The notes beneath the pieces were generated by a model that saw nothing but the letters and a program-made list of their open reading frames with translations, was not told the origin of the DNA and searched no databases. 43,236 nucleotides of DNA from Streptomyces sp. MUM 203J. GTDB lineage: Bacteria > Actinomycetota > Actinomycetes > Streptomycetales > Streptomycetaceae. Made by a program: the position numbers and the translations under genes. Shown here piece after piece: positions 7,738 through 15,490 of the stretch. How positions within the stretch are numbered: the first letter of the stretch is position 1; each line of letters starts with the position of its first letter. The stretch is from positions 1 through 43,236 of the forward strand of contig NZ_JADWYO010000054.1 of assembly GCF_022414595.1 (NCBI RefSeq), given 5' to 3'.

Positions 7738-7866
7738 TCAGTCGATGCCGCGGACGATGTGCGGGTCGGCCGGTTCCTCGTGGTCCTCCCCGGCGAGCAG
7801 GACCGGCGGTGCGGTGACGGTCTCGTCGAGTCGGACGGCCTCGGGGTCGAGCAGTGCGGAGATCAC
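7738..7866 (-). CDS. Possible 42-residue peptide gene
   Basis: A short reading from GTG 7866 with AGGAAAGG 9 nt upstream encodes an acidic peptide. It begins MISALLDPEAVRLDETVTAP and ends in EEPADPHIVRGID. It has no Cys and no signal peptide. It sits between the FrnE-like gene and the MFS exporter on the same strand, with a strong hairpin just upstream. I do not recognise a family. It could be a peptide exported by the neighbouring MFS protein, a small regulatory protein, or spurious. Confidence 0.4.
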   Translation of the reverse strand: MISALLDPEAVRLDETVTAPPVLLAGEDHEEPADPHIVRGID

Positions 7867-7899
7867 GTGGGACGACCTTTCCTGGGCGGGAACACGGAA

Positions 7900-7934
7900 G
7901 GCGGGTGCCCCCGGTCGGACCGGGCACACCCGCC
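7900..7934 (-). terminator. Strong hairpin between the FrnE-like gene and the small peptide gene
   Basis: GGCGGGTG (7900-7907) pairs with CACCCGCC (7927-7934). The stem continues, past a two-base bulge, through CCC/GGG and CCGGTC/GACCGG. It lies 16 nt after the FrnE-like stop on the minus strand. It is either a terminator for that gene or a leader structure for the small peptide gene. Confidence 0.55.
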
Positions 7935-7949
7935 AGGGGGCGGACCGCT

Positions 7950-8582
7950 TCAGCCGCGGGCTGGGGCGGGGGGTGTCGCGAGGGCCTTGAGATAGGCGTC
8001 CTCCGGCTGCGCGCCGGACATGGCGGGGCCGTCGTCGACCAGCACGAGCGGCACGGAGGTGACACCGAGCCGCCGCATGCGGTCGATCTCCGCACGTACC
8101 GCGGACGCGCCGTCCTCGGGCGGCTCGACCCCGACCTCGGAGGCCAGCCGGGCGAGGGTGGCGGGGTCGCCGATGTTCAGCCCCTCCGTCATGTAGGCGC
8201 GGAAGAGACGTTCGGCCATGGCCTCGGCCGCTCCCTGGGACGCGGCGGCGGCGACCAGCCGGTGCGCGTCGAGGGTGTTGGTGTGGACGGCACGTTCGAA
8301 CCGGATGTCCAGTCCGTCCTCGGCGCCGAAGGAGGTGTCCTCCGCGATGGCGCGGGCGGTGTCCTCGCCGAAGGCCTCCTTGTGGACGTCGAACAGCGGC
8401 CGTCCGGTGGCCGGCGCGTCGGGGGCGATCTGGAAGGGGCGGAAGGTCACGTCGACCTGCCCGCCGGAGTCGCGGAAGCGCTGCGCGGCCCGGGAGAACC
8501 GGGTGAACGCGATGTAGGAGTGGACGCAGATCAGGTCGAGAACGAACTCGACGGAGCGCTGGGTGGTGGTGTTCGGATCCAT
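7950..8582 (-). CDS. FrnE/DsbA-like thioredoxin-fold protein lacking CxxC
   Basis: A 210-residue protein of the DsbA/2-hydroxychromene-2-carboxylate isomerase fold, FrnE branch. Family features are FRPFQIAPDAP, HTNTLDAHRLVAAAASQG and the cis-Pro segment VTSVPLVLVDD. The usual CPWC active site after the first strand is replaced by CVHS (DLICVHSYIAF, Cys19 to Ser22). A dithiol exchange is therefore not possible at that site. ATG 8582 has CGGAGAG 7 nt upstream. It is divergent from soxR across a SoxR-box-like palindrome, so SoxR is the likely regulator. Confidence 0.82.
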   Translation of the reverse strand: MDPNTTTQRSVEFVLDLICVHSYIAFTRFSRAAQRFRDSGGQVDVTFRPFQIAPDAPATGRPLFDVHKEAFGEDTARAIAEDTSFGAEDGLDIRFERAVHTNTLDAHRLVAAAASQGAAEAMAERLFRAYMTEGLNIGDPATLARLASEVGVEPPEDGASAVRAEIDRMRRLGVTSVPLVLVDDGPAMSGAQPEDAYLKALATPPAPARG

Positions 8583-8596
8583 GGGTCGACTCTCCG

Positions 8597-8616
8597 ACTT
8601 AAACCAAGGTTGAAGT
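8597..8616. promoter_or_regulatory. SoxR-box-like palindrome
   Basis: ACTTAAACC-AA-GGTTGAAGT is a 20-bp dyad with one mismatch between its 9-base arms. It is centred in the 52-bp gap between the FrnE-like gene and soxR. The CCTnAGG-like core and the size fit the dyads bound by SoxR-type MerR regulators. A TTGACT hexamer on the minus strand overlaps it (8614-8619). Confidence 0.7.
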
Positions 8617-8634
8617 CAAGCTACTGTGAGGCGT

Positions 8635-9090
8635 ATGTCTCAGACGTCCTTCAGCGGGCCGGAACTGACGGTGGGTGAGGTGGCCGCGCGCAGCGGCGTC
8701 CAGGCCTCGGCGCTGCGCTACTACGAGCGTGAGGGACTGATCAGAAGCCGCCGTACGTCCGGCAACCAGCGCCGCTACAGCCGGGACGTCCTGCGCCGCG
8801 TCGCCTTCGTGCGGGTCTCGCAGCGGCTGGGCATCCCGCTGGCCACGGTGCGCTACGCCCTCGGACTGCTGCCCGAGGACCGCACACCCACCCGCGAGGA
8901 CTGGGCCTGCATCTCCCGCTACTGGCAGGAGGATCTCGACAGCCGTATCCGGCAGCTCGAACGCCTACGGGACCAGCTCGACGCGTGCATCGGCTGCGGC
9001 TGCATGTCCCTCAGCACGTGCGCGCTCGCCAACCCGGACGACCGGCTCGGCGCCCAGGGCCCGGGTCCCCGCAGGCTCATGGCTCCCTAG
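8635..9090 (+). CDS. soxR: Redox-sensitive MerR-family regulator SoxR
   Basis: A 151-residue MerR-type activator. The N-terminal winged helix-turn-helix reads LTVGEVAARSGVQASALRYY. A dimerisation helix follows (about 85-115), then the [2Fe-2S] cluster motif CX2CXCX5C with Cys118, 121, 123 and 129 (CIGCGCMSLSTC). In Streptomyces SoxR responds to redox-active small molecules such as its own quinone antibiotics. ATG 8635 is chosen. No well-spaced ribosome site precedes it, so the transcript may be leaderless; a GTG nine bases upstream is in frame. The last 126 nt overlap the convergent hydrolase gene. Confidence 0.93.
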   Translation: MSQTSFSGPELTVGEVAARSGVQASALRYYEREGLIRSRRTSGNQRRYSRDVLRRVAFVRVSQRLGIPLATVRYALGLLPEDRTPTREDWACISRYWQEDLDSRIRQLERLRDQLDACIGCGCMSLSTCALANPDDRLGAQGPGPRRLMAP

Positions 9091-10068
9091 GCTCCGCCGG
9101 GCCGGGGACGGTGCGCCCGAGGCCTCGCGCGCCAGGAGGCACTCCTCCAGGAACGCGAGCGCTCGCAGGTGGTAGCTGCGGGCCGCCCAGCCGAGGCTGA
9201 TGTTGTGCCCGGCATGGCGCTGGCGCGCCACCGTGACCCTGCGCGTCGCGAGCAGGTCCGTCATCTCCCGTACGGACCGGTCGTCGTGGCACCACCACTG
9301 CTCCTGCTCCGCGAAGGTGAGCCGGAGCGGTTGACGGACCCCGGCGGCGATGTCCGGGTACAGCTCCGGCCACCGGGGCAGCTCCTCCGCCTCCAGCGCG
9401 GGCACGGGCGCCACCAGCGCACGCCCCAGGGCGAAGGCGCCCGGCGGGTAGAGCCGCAGCGCTCCCCAGTGCCGCCGCCACGCACCGCGCACATCGGCTC
9501 CGGGCAGCTGCGGCAGGTCCACCGCGTACCGGCTGCCGAGGCCCGAGACGTCCAGTCCCAGCCAGTCGGCGCCGTGCTCGTGTGCCGCCGCCCGCAGTGC
9601 CAGTTTGCCGCCGTTGGAATGGGCCACGACGTAGACGCCGGCGCCCAGCTCGTGGTCGCGGGCGAACGCCGCCAGGGCGAGGTGCAGGGTGTCGGCCTGG
9701 TCGGCGAGCGTCTGCCCGGCGGGCAGCGCGGCCGCGGACCGGCCGTAGCCGGGCCGGTCGAGGGCCAGCACGGTGTAGCCGAGGGCCGCTCCGAGTTCCA
9801 GCAGCGACAGGCCCGGGCGGGCCCGGCTGTCGAAGTACCCGGCACGCATGCCGCCGCCGTGCAGGGCGACCACCACGGCGCGGGGCGCGGGTGCGTCCGG
9901 TTCCGCGAGCAGGCCGGAGATCGGGATGCCGCCGGCATCCAGGACGATCTCGCGGACCCGGCGTTGATCCGCGTGCGCGAGACCGGCCCCGGCCGGGGCC
10001 GCGTTCCCGGCGGCGTACCCGTTCGCGGTGTCTGACTCTTCTCGGACGTCGGTCTCAGTTTTCTTCAA
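8965..10068 (-). CDS. Alpha/beta-hydrolase
   Basis: A 367-residue cytoplasmic hydrolase. The HGGG oxyanion-hole motif (ALHGGGMRAGYF) is followed by LALDRPGYGRS, the nucleophile elbow VVAHSNGGK (Ser in H-S-N-G-G) and the catalytic His in RHAGHNIS. The substrate is unknown. The start is uncertain: TTG 10068 has GAAGGA 5 nt upstream, and ATG 10092 is in frame without a clear ribosome site. The C-terminal 42 residues are encoded by DNA that also encodes the soxR 3' end on the opposite strand. The tail beyond about residue 325 has no family similarity that I can see. Confidence 0.75.
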   Translation of the reverse strand: MKKTETDVREESDTANGYAAGNAAPAGAGLAHADQRRVREIVLDAGGIPISGLLAEPDAPAPRAVVVALHGGGMRAGYFDSRARPGLSLLELGAALGYTVLALDRPGYGRSAAALPAGQTLADQADTLHLALAAFARDHELGAGVYVVAHSNGGKLALRAAAHEHGADWLGLDVSGLGSRYAVDLPQLPGADVRGAWRRHWGALRLYPPGAFALGRALVAPVPALEAEELPRWPELYPDIAAGVRQPLRLTFAEQEQWWCHDDRSVREMTDLLATRRVTVARQRHAGHNISLGWAARSYHLRALAFLEECLLAREASGAPSPARRSLGSHEPAGTRALGAEPVVRVGERARAEGHAAAADARVELVP

Positions 10069-10113
10069 GGAGATCCTTCCCACCCCTGACATGCGGCTCA
10101 GTAGCGTCCCTGC

Positions 10114-10992
10114 ATGGACATGACCCCACTGCCCGGCGGCGCGGGACCGCGCTGCGCGGACATGCTCAACTCGGTGCACGCGATGGTCTACTTCGCGCCC
10201 GATCTCGGTGCGGAACTGGCCGCGTACGGTGTCGACGACCCGGCCGCGGTCTACCTGGCGAGCCGGGCCGCGCCGTGGGGCGCGGTCGGCGCGGGACCGG
10301 TCACGGCCTCGTTCAACGGGCTCAAGCACGAGCTGATCGCCCGCCACCTGCCGGCCCTCTGGCGGCGGGTGGATCCCGGCACCGTGCTCACCCTGCGCCT
10401 GCGGGCCGTCGACGCTCTGCTGCGACGCCACCTGGGCGACGAGACCGTCGCCTCCGCGGAGATGACCGAGGCCGCGGCGCTCGCACTCCGGGCGGCCGGG
10501 GCGTGCGGCCGGAGGGGACGGCCGATGTACGCGGCCCACGCCGACCATCCCGCACCGGACGAGCCGCACCTCGCGCTGTGGCACGCCGCCACGCTGCTGC
10601 GCGAGTACCGGGGCGACGGACATGTCGCCGCGCTCACCGCGGCCGGGGTGCTCGGTCTGGACGCGCTCGTCTCGCACACGGCGAGCAGCGACGGCCTGCC
10701 GAAGGAGTTCGTCATGGAACGGCACGGCTGGACCGAGGAGGACTGGGCGGGCGCCGAGCGGCGGCTCCGCGACCGGGGGCTGATGGACGGCGAGGGCCGG
10801 CTCACCGCTCGGGGCGTACGGATGCGCGCGGACCTGGAGGCCGAGACGGACCGGCTCGACCGGGCTCCGTACGAGCGGCTGGGCGCCGAGGGGGCCGCCC
10901 GCCTCACCGAGCTGGCCGGTTCGTTCATCGCGACGGCCGCGGCTGCGGGAGCCTTCCCGGCGGAGCCGGCGGAGCCCACCGCCGCGGCCTGA
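10114..10992 (+). CDS. SCO6745-like (SalK family) protein
   Basis: A 292-residue soluble protein resembling the actinobacterial SCO6745/SalK group. The N-terminus reads CADMLNSVHAMVYFAP. A central helix-rich part contains YLASRAAPWGAVGAGPVTAS. The C-terminal half has a winged-helix-like segment (WTEEDWAGAERRLRDRGL). The function of this group is not established. It starts at ATG 10114 with no ribosome site, suggesting a leaderless transcript. It is divergent from the hydrolase gene, about 45 nt apart. Confidence 0.7.
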   Translation: MDMTPLPGGAGPRCADMLNSVHAMVYFAPDLGAELAAYGVDDPAAVYLASRAAPWGAVGAGPVTASFNGLKHELIARHLPALWRRVDPGTVLTLRLRAVDALLRRHLGDETVASAEMTEAAALALRAAGACGRRGRPMYAAHADHPAPDEPHLALWHAATLLREYRGDGHVAALTAAGVLGLDALVSHTASSDGLPKEFVMERHGWTEEDWAGAERRLRDRGLMDGEGRLTARGVRMRADLEAETDRLDRAPYERLGAEGAARLTELAGSFIATAAAAGAFPAEPAEPTAAA

Positions 10993-10993
10993 C

Positions 10994-11019
10994 GGCGCGC
11001 ACGCACCGGGTGACGCGCC
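10994..11019. terminator. Weak hairpin between convergent genes
   Basis: GGCGCG (10994-10999) and CGCGCC (11014-11019) form a 6-bp stem directly after the stop of the SCO6745-like gene. The 130-bp convergent gap (10993-11122) holds nothing else recognisable. It marks the left boundary of the biosynthetic block. Confidence 0.35.
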
Positions 11020-11122
11020 GCCGGACCAGCCGGTGGACCGGGACGGTGCCGTTCATGACTCTGGTCTCTCCTTCCGTGCGAGCGGAGCCGCGCCGCTCCC
11101 GCCCGCCGGGTGCCCCGTGCGG

Positions 11123-11644
11123 TCAGAACGCGACGCCGGCCATCGTCGGCAGCGGTCTGCCGACGGCCGACACGACGTGGAAGGCCAGCTCGTCGAACCG
11201 CCAGCCGTCCGTGGTGCGTACCGCGCGGGCGTCGTAGTACCCGCTCACCACGAACGGCTCCCCGGCGTCCCCGCCGTGGTGGAGGTGCGTCGCCACCTGG
11301 TGGGCCCGCACGCGCGCCTGGTCGCCGTCCAGTTCGATGATCTCGTTCCCGCACAGGTGGTGGGTCCTGGCCCACCGGGCCTTCGCGGCCCGCTGGAACT
11401 CCGCGAAGCCCTCGACGCCCCGGTGGACACCGATGGGGAAGGCGAACCGGACGTCCTCGGTGAACACCGTGCGGTACCAGGAGTCGTCGTAACCGGGCTC
11501 GTCGGCCCGGTCCAGCGCGACGACGTAGCGGTTGACGAGATCCCCGATCTCCAGCCGGTCGGCCAGTTCGCTCAGCCGGGCGACGAGCGATGCGACCTGG
11601 TCGGAGCGCGTACCGGTCTCGTCGGTCGCGGCGCGTGATGCCAT
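11123..11644 (-). CDS. NTF2/SnoaL-like fold protein
   Basis: A 173-residue protein of the SnoaL-like/NTF2 superfamily (SnoaL_4 type). Typical elements are LEIGDLVNRYVVALDRAD, WYRTVFTEDVRFAFPIG, THHLCGNEIIELDGDQARVRA and a final DGWRFDELAF strand. Relatives include polyketide cyclases, ring-opening isomerases and dioxygenase small subunits. Conserved length alone does not tell them apart. ATG 11644 has GGGAG 6 nt upstream. It is the last gene of the minus-strand block, 47 nt after the 3-ketoreductase gene. A role in late ring modification is possible. An unrelated role cannot be excluded. Confidence 0.75.
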   Translation of the reverse strand: MASRAATDETGTRSDQVASLVARLSELADRLEIGDLVNRYVVALDRADEPGYDDSWYRTVFTEDVRFAFPIGVHRGVEGFAEFQRAAKARWARTHHLCGNEIIELDGDQARVRAHQVATHLHHGGDAGEPFVVSGYYDARAVRTTDGWRFDELAFHVVSAVGRPLPTMAGVAF

Positions 11645-11691
11645 GGGGTGCTCCCGGGGATGTGTGGGGTCGGGTCGGGGACGCTGGGGGT

Positions 11692-12651
11692 TCAGGCGGC
11701 GGCCCGTTCGCGTACCGCCTGCACCAGTGCGGCCTGCCGCAGGACCACGGGGTCCGGTGCGGCTCCGGTGCGGACGGCCTGCGCGAAGGCCGCGACGGTA
11801 CGGGCGACCTGGTCGTCGGCGGGGAGGCGGACGTCCTCGCTGCCCGTGCTGGTCTCCAGGACGATCCGGGGCGCGGCGTCGGCGGGCGGGGTGAAGGCGC
11901 GGTCGACGGTGATCCGGCCCTGGCTTCCCCAGATCTCGTACCGCGAGCGGTAGGCGTGGTCCAGGCCGAAGGAGAGCTGGGCGCTCACTCCGTCCGGGGT
12001 GGTCAGCAGCGCGGCACCGGCCGTGTCCACGGCCAGGCCCGGCCCGCTGCCGAGGGCGGCGCCGACGACACGGAGACCGTCACCCAGGAAGTGCAGGGCC
12101 GCGCGCAGCGGATACACACCCGTGTCCCACAGCGCCCCGCCGCCGAGGTCGGCGCGGTACCGGATGTCGTGGTCGGCCAGTCGCGGCACGGTGAAGGCCG
12201 CGTGGAAGGCGCGGAGTTCACCGACCGCGCCCTCGGCGACCAGCCGGCGCACCGCCGTGTGCTGGGAGTGATGGACGAACATGACGTTCTCCATCAGGGC
12301 GAGCCCCGACCGCCCCGCCAGCTCGACGAGCCGGCGGGTGGCGGCGGGGTCGGTGGTCAGCGGCTTCTCCGCCAGGACGTGCTTGCCCGCCCGCAGTGCC
12401 GCCTCCGTCCACTCGGCGTGCAGCGCCGCCGGCAGCGGTACGTACACCGCGTCGACGTCGTCGCGGGCGAGCAGCCGGTCGTAGCCCTGCACGGGGCGGG
12501 TGCCGAAGCGCTCCGCCAGTTCCCGGGCCCTGCCGGGGTCGCGGCTCGCGACGGCGGCGATCTCGACGCCGCTCGCGGCCGCCATGGCGGGCAGCATGCG
12601 GCGCCGGGCGATGTCGGCGCAGCCGAGCACCCCGATGCGTACGGCAGCCAT
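11692..12651 (-). CDS. NDP-hexose 3-ketoreductase (Gfo/Idh/MocA family)
   Basis: A 319-residue NAD(P)-dependent oxidoreductase. The Rossmann motif is IGVLGCADIARRRMLPA at the N-terminus. AEKPLT carries the catalytic-loop Lys, and GGGALWDTGVYPLRAALHFL is the signature of sugar 3-ketoreductases such as SpnN, OleW and UrdT. It reduces the 3-keto group made by the neighbouring 2,3-dehydratase, giving TDP-4-keto-2,6-dideoxyglucose. Its start ATG 12651 shares one base with the dehydratase stop (TGATG), so the two are translationally coupled. Confidence 0.9.
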   Translation of the reverse strand: MAAVRIGVLGCADIARRRMLPAMAAASGVEIAAVASRDPGRARELAERFGTRPVQGYDRLLARDDVDAVYVPLPAALHAEWTEAALRAGKHVLAEKPLTTDPAATRRLVELAGRSGLALMENVMFVHHSQHTAVRRLVAEGAVGELRAFHAAFTVPRLADHDIRYRADLGGGALWDTGVYPLRAALHFLGDGLRVVGAALGSGPGLAVDTAGAALLTTPDGVSAQLSFGLDHAYRSRYEIWGSQGRITVDRAFTPPADAAPRIVLETSTGSEDVRLPADDQVARTVAAFAQAVRTGAAPDPVVLRQAALVQAVRERAAA

Positions 12652-14063
12652 CAGGCGCGCACCCCGGAGGCGTTGAGGCAGGCGAGCAGGGTGCGGGCCT
12701 GCACGTTCAGGTAGTGGCCGTGGCGGACCAGGGAGGTCAGCTGGCCGGGGGTGGCCCAGCGGTAGCCGGGGGGAGCGTCGAGCGGGGCCTGGTCCTCGTC
12801 GGCCTCGACGAGGAGATAGCGGCTCTCCGCGTTGAGGAACCGGCCGCCCTCCTCGGAGTGCACCGCCTCGTACAGGATCCGGGACGGGTCCGCCCCGAGC
12901 ACCAGGTCGAGGAACGGCGGACGGTCCTCACCCGTCAGGTGGGCGTGGTTCTCCGGCGTGTACTGGACGGTGGGGCCCATTTCGACGGTGTCCAGGAAGC
13001 CGCCCTCGACACGGGCGTGGACGAGGACATGGGGCACGCCCCCGACACGCCGGACGAGGAAGGCGGTGACACCGAGGCCGACGGGCTCGAACAGCGGCTG
13101 GGTCCAGCCGGTGACCTCCCGGCTTCCGGCCTGGACGGCGACGGCCACGACGCGGAAGTACCGTTCCGCCTCGTGGTCGATGGACCACTCGCCGCGGCGC
13201 CACCCGGCCACCTGGTCGAGCGCGATGCGCCGGGCCCGCACGTCGTGCCGGGAGCGCTCGGCGGTGAACCAGGACAGCAGCTCGGTGTCTGAGTGCAGGG
13301 CACCGGTGTCGCCGTCGGGGAGGGGGGCGCAGGCCAGGACGGTCCGCGCGTCCATGTTCACCACGTTGTCCAGGCGCAGCAGTTCACCGATCTGGCCGAG
13401 CGTCAGCCAGCAGAAGTCGTCGTAGAGCGGCACCTCTCCGACGGCTTCGACGATCATGTTGCGGTTGCTCTTGTGGAGGAACCAGGAACCGTGCTCCGAC
13501 TGCAGGACGTCGGCCAGGACCCGCCCCCGCCCGGGCCGGGTGAAGTACTCGATGTACTTCACGTCGGCGCCCTTGTGCACCTTGGTGTAGTTGCTCCGGG
13601 TGGCCTGGACGGTGGGGGAGAGCTGGAGCAGGTTGCGGTTGCCGGGCTCCATCTTGGCCTGCATCAGGAAGTGCGGCACCCCGTCGAACTCCTTGACGAG
13701 GATGCCGAGGATGCCGACCTCCGGCTGCTTGATGATGGGCTGGTGCCATGCGCGGTGGGGACCGGAGCCGGTGGTGACGTGCAGCCCTTCCACGGTGAAG
13801 AAGCGGCCGCTGCGGTGGACGAGGTTCCCGGTGGCGTCGTCGAACGACCAGCCGTCCAGCTCCGCGAACGGGATGCGGTCGACCTGGAAGCGGTGGGCCC
13901 TGCGGCGTTCGTCGAGCCACCGGGGGAAGTCGTCGGTGTGAAGCCGGGCACCGGAGGTCTCGGCGGCCGAGCGGGCGATCCGGACGGCGACCGAGGCGTC
14001 GGACCGCGGCCGCAGCGTGGACGACGGCGCGGCCGGCGGCCCGGGGGTGAGGGTGGACGGCAT
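12651..14063 (-). CDS. NDP-hexose 2,3-dehydratase (SpnO/UrdS type)
   Basis: A 470-residue protein, the full family length, built of two homologous halves. Half one has LMQAKMEPGNRNLLQLSPTV; half two has the matching LVHARVEGGFLDTVEMGPTV. Each half ends with an SRYLLVE/NRNMIVEA strand and an LNVQARTLLA/VNMDARTVLA motif. It removes the C-2 hydroxyl of TDP-4-keto-6-deoxyglucose. ATG 14063 has GGAG 6 nt upstream; longer readings upstream are shadow. A 122-bp gap with a 32-bp tandem repeat separates it from the 3-dehydrase gene. Confidence 0.93.
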   Translation of the reverse strand: MPSTLTPGPPAAPSSTLRPRSDASVAVRIARSAAETSGARLHTDDFPRWLDERRRAHRFQVDRIPFAELDGWSFDDATGNLVHRSGRFFTVEGLHVTTGSGPHRAWHQPIIKQPEVGILGILVKEFDGVPHFLMQAKMEPGNRNLLQLSPTVQATRSNYTKVHKGADVKYIEYFTRPGRGRVLADVLQSEHGSWFLHKSNRNMIVEAVGEVPLYDDFCWLTLGQIGELLRLDNVVNMDARTVLACAPLPDGDTGALHSDTELLSWFTAERSRHDVRARRIALDQVAGWRRGEWSIDHEAERYFRVVAVAVQAGSREVTGWTQPLFEPVGLGVTAFLVRRVGGVPHVLVHARVEGGFLDTVEMGPTVQYTPENHAHLTGEDRPPFLDLVLGADPSRILYEAVHSEEGGRFLNAESRYLLVEADEDQAPLDAPPGYRWATPGQLTSLVRHGHYLNVQARTLLACLNASGVRA

Positions 14064-14112
14064 GTCGTGCTCCTGGAGGGTCTGGCTGACGGGGTGGGCG
14101 GACGGGGCGCGT

Positions 14113-14176
14113 CGGACGGTCCGGGTCCGCGGGGGACGCCGGGCCGGACGGTCCGGGCCCACGAGGGACGCCGGAT
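14113..14176. repeat. Two 32-bp tandem repeats in the sugar operon
   Basis: Copy one (14113-14144) and copy two (14145-14176) agree at 27 of 32 positions, and a partial third copy (CGTCCGGG) follows at 14177. Each copy begins with CGGACGGTCCG, itself a dyad that can form a small stem. They fill the gap between the 3-dehydrase and 2,3-dehydratase genes, the only long gap among the sugar-operon genes. Confidence 0.65.
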
Positions 14177-14185
14177 CGTCCGGGA

Positions 14186-15490
14186 TCAGCCGCGGGCCGC
14201 GATGAACTCCTTGACGGACGCGACGATGTAGTCGGTCATCTCGTCGGTCAGCCCGGGGTAGATGCCGACCCAGAAGGTCTGCTCGGTGATGATGTCGCTG
14301 TTGGTGAGGTCGCCCACGACACGGTGCGGCTGGTCGATGTAGGCCGGGTGCCGGGTGAGGTTGCCGGCGAACAGCCGGCGGGTGCCGATCCTGCGGCCCT
14401 CCAGGAAGTCGACCAGTTCGGCCCGCCGGAACGGAGCCCCGGGATCCACGGTCAGAGCGAAGCCGAACCAGCTCGGGTCGCTGCGCCGGGTGGCCTCCGG
14501 CAGCACCAGGTGCGGCAGCCCGTCCAGGCCGTCGCGCAGACGCCGCCAGTTCCGCTTGCGGGCGTCGATGAACCGGTCCAGCTTGGCGAGCTGGGTGAGC
14601 CCGAGGGCCGCCTGGATGTCGGTGGCCTTCAGGTTGTAACCGACGTGGGAGAAGATGTACTTGTGGTCGTACCCGGCGGGCAGGGTGCCCATCTGGTAGT
14701 CGAACCGCTTGAGGCACTTGTTGCTCTCGCCCGGCTCGCACCAGCAGTCCCGGCCCCAGTCGCGCAGGGACTCCACGATGCGGGCCAGCGCCAGGTTGGA
14801 CGTCAGCACGCAGCCGCCCTCACCCATGGCCAGGTGGTGGGCGGGATAGAAGCTGACCGTGGTGATGTCCCCGAAGGTGCCGGTCAGCTGCCCGTCGTAC
14901 GTCGAGCCGACGGCGTCGCAGTTGTCCTCGATGAGGTACAGGTCGTGTTCCTGGGCGAGCTGGGCGATCTCCGCCACCTCGAAGGGGTTGCCCAGCGCGT
15001 GCGCGATCATGATGGCCCGCGTCCTGGGCCCGATCGCCTGCGCGACCCGGTCGGCGGTGGTGTTGTACGTGCCGAGTTCGACGTCGACGAAGACGGGGAC
15101 GAGCCCGTTCTGCAGGATCGGGTTGACCGTGGTCGGGAAGCCCGCGGCCACGGTGATCACCTCGTCGCCGGGCTTCAGCCGGCGGTCCTGCAGCAGATGC
15201 GAGGTGAACGCCGTCATCGCGAGGAGGTTCGCGGAGGAACCCGAGTTGGTCAGGTGCGCCTTGCGGCGCTTCATCCGGCGGGCGAAGCGCGACTCGAAGC
15301 TCCGTGAGCTGGGCCCGGCCGCGATGCGCATCTCCAGCGCCGCCTCGACCAGCGCCAGCCGGTCCTCCTCCTCCAGCACCGCGCCGGACGGCCAGATCTC
15401 GGTGACCCCGGGCTCGAAGGGCGCCTTGTTCCGGACGTCCTCGTGGTACTTCCTGGCTGCTTCGAGGACCTGGGCCTTGTGGTCGCTCAT
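14186..15490 (-). CDS. NDP-4-keto-6-deoxyhexose 3-dehydrase (SpnQ/RfbH type)
   Basis: A 434-residue PMP-dependent enzyme of the DegT fold. In SFYPAHHLAMGEGG a His occupies the place of the PLP-binding Lys, the hallmark of C-3 dehydrases (E1/ColD/SpnQ/RfbH). Several Cys (WGRDCWCEPGESNKC) are positioned as in the [2Fe-2S] members. It removes the C-3 hydroxyl, giving a 2,3,6-trideoxy-4-keto sugar. No dedicated reductase (E3) gene is present; SpnQ is known to use general ferredoxin/flavodoxin reductases. The start ATG overlaps the RmlB stop by 4 nt. Confidence 0.92.
   Translation of the reverse strand: MSDHKAQVLEAARKYHEDVRNKAPFEPGVTEIWPSGAVLEEEDRLALVEAALEMRIAAGPSSRSFESRFARRMKRRKAHLTNSGSSANLLAMTAFTSHLLQDRRLKPGDEVITVAAGFPTTVNPILQNGLVPVFVDVELGTYNTTADRVAQAIGPRTRAIMIAHALGNPFEVAEIAQLAQEHDLYLIEDNCDAVGSTYDGQLTGTFGDITTVSFYPAHHLAMGEGGCVLTSNLALARIVESLRDWGRDCWCEPGESNKCLKRFDYQMGTLPAGYDHKYIFSHVGYNLKATDIQAALGLTQLAKLDRFIDARKRNWRRLRDGLDGLPHLVLPEATRRSDPSWFGFALTVDPGAPFRRAELVDFLEGRRIGTRRLFAGNLTRHPAYIDQPHRVVGDLTNSDIITEQTFWVGIYPGLTDEMTDYIVASVKEFIAARG

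Noticed and set aside
5090..8095. A 1001-codon open reading on the minus strand
   Set aside because: It is a shadow. It runs out of frame through the MFS gene, the FrnE-like gene and arsN1, shows only Arg/Pro/Ala-rich low-complexity translation, and only its short ArsR-like segment (5858-5944) resembles a protein family.
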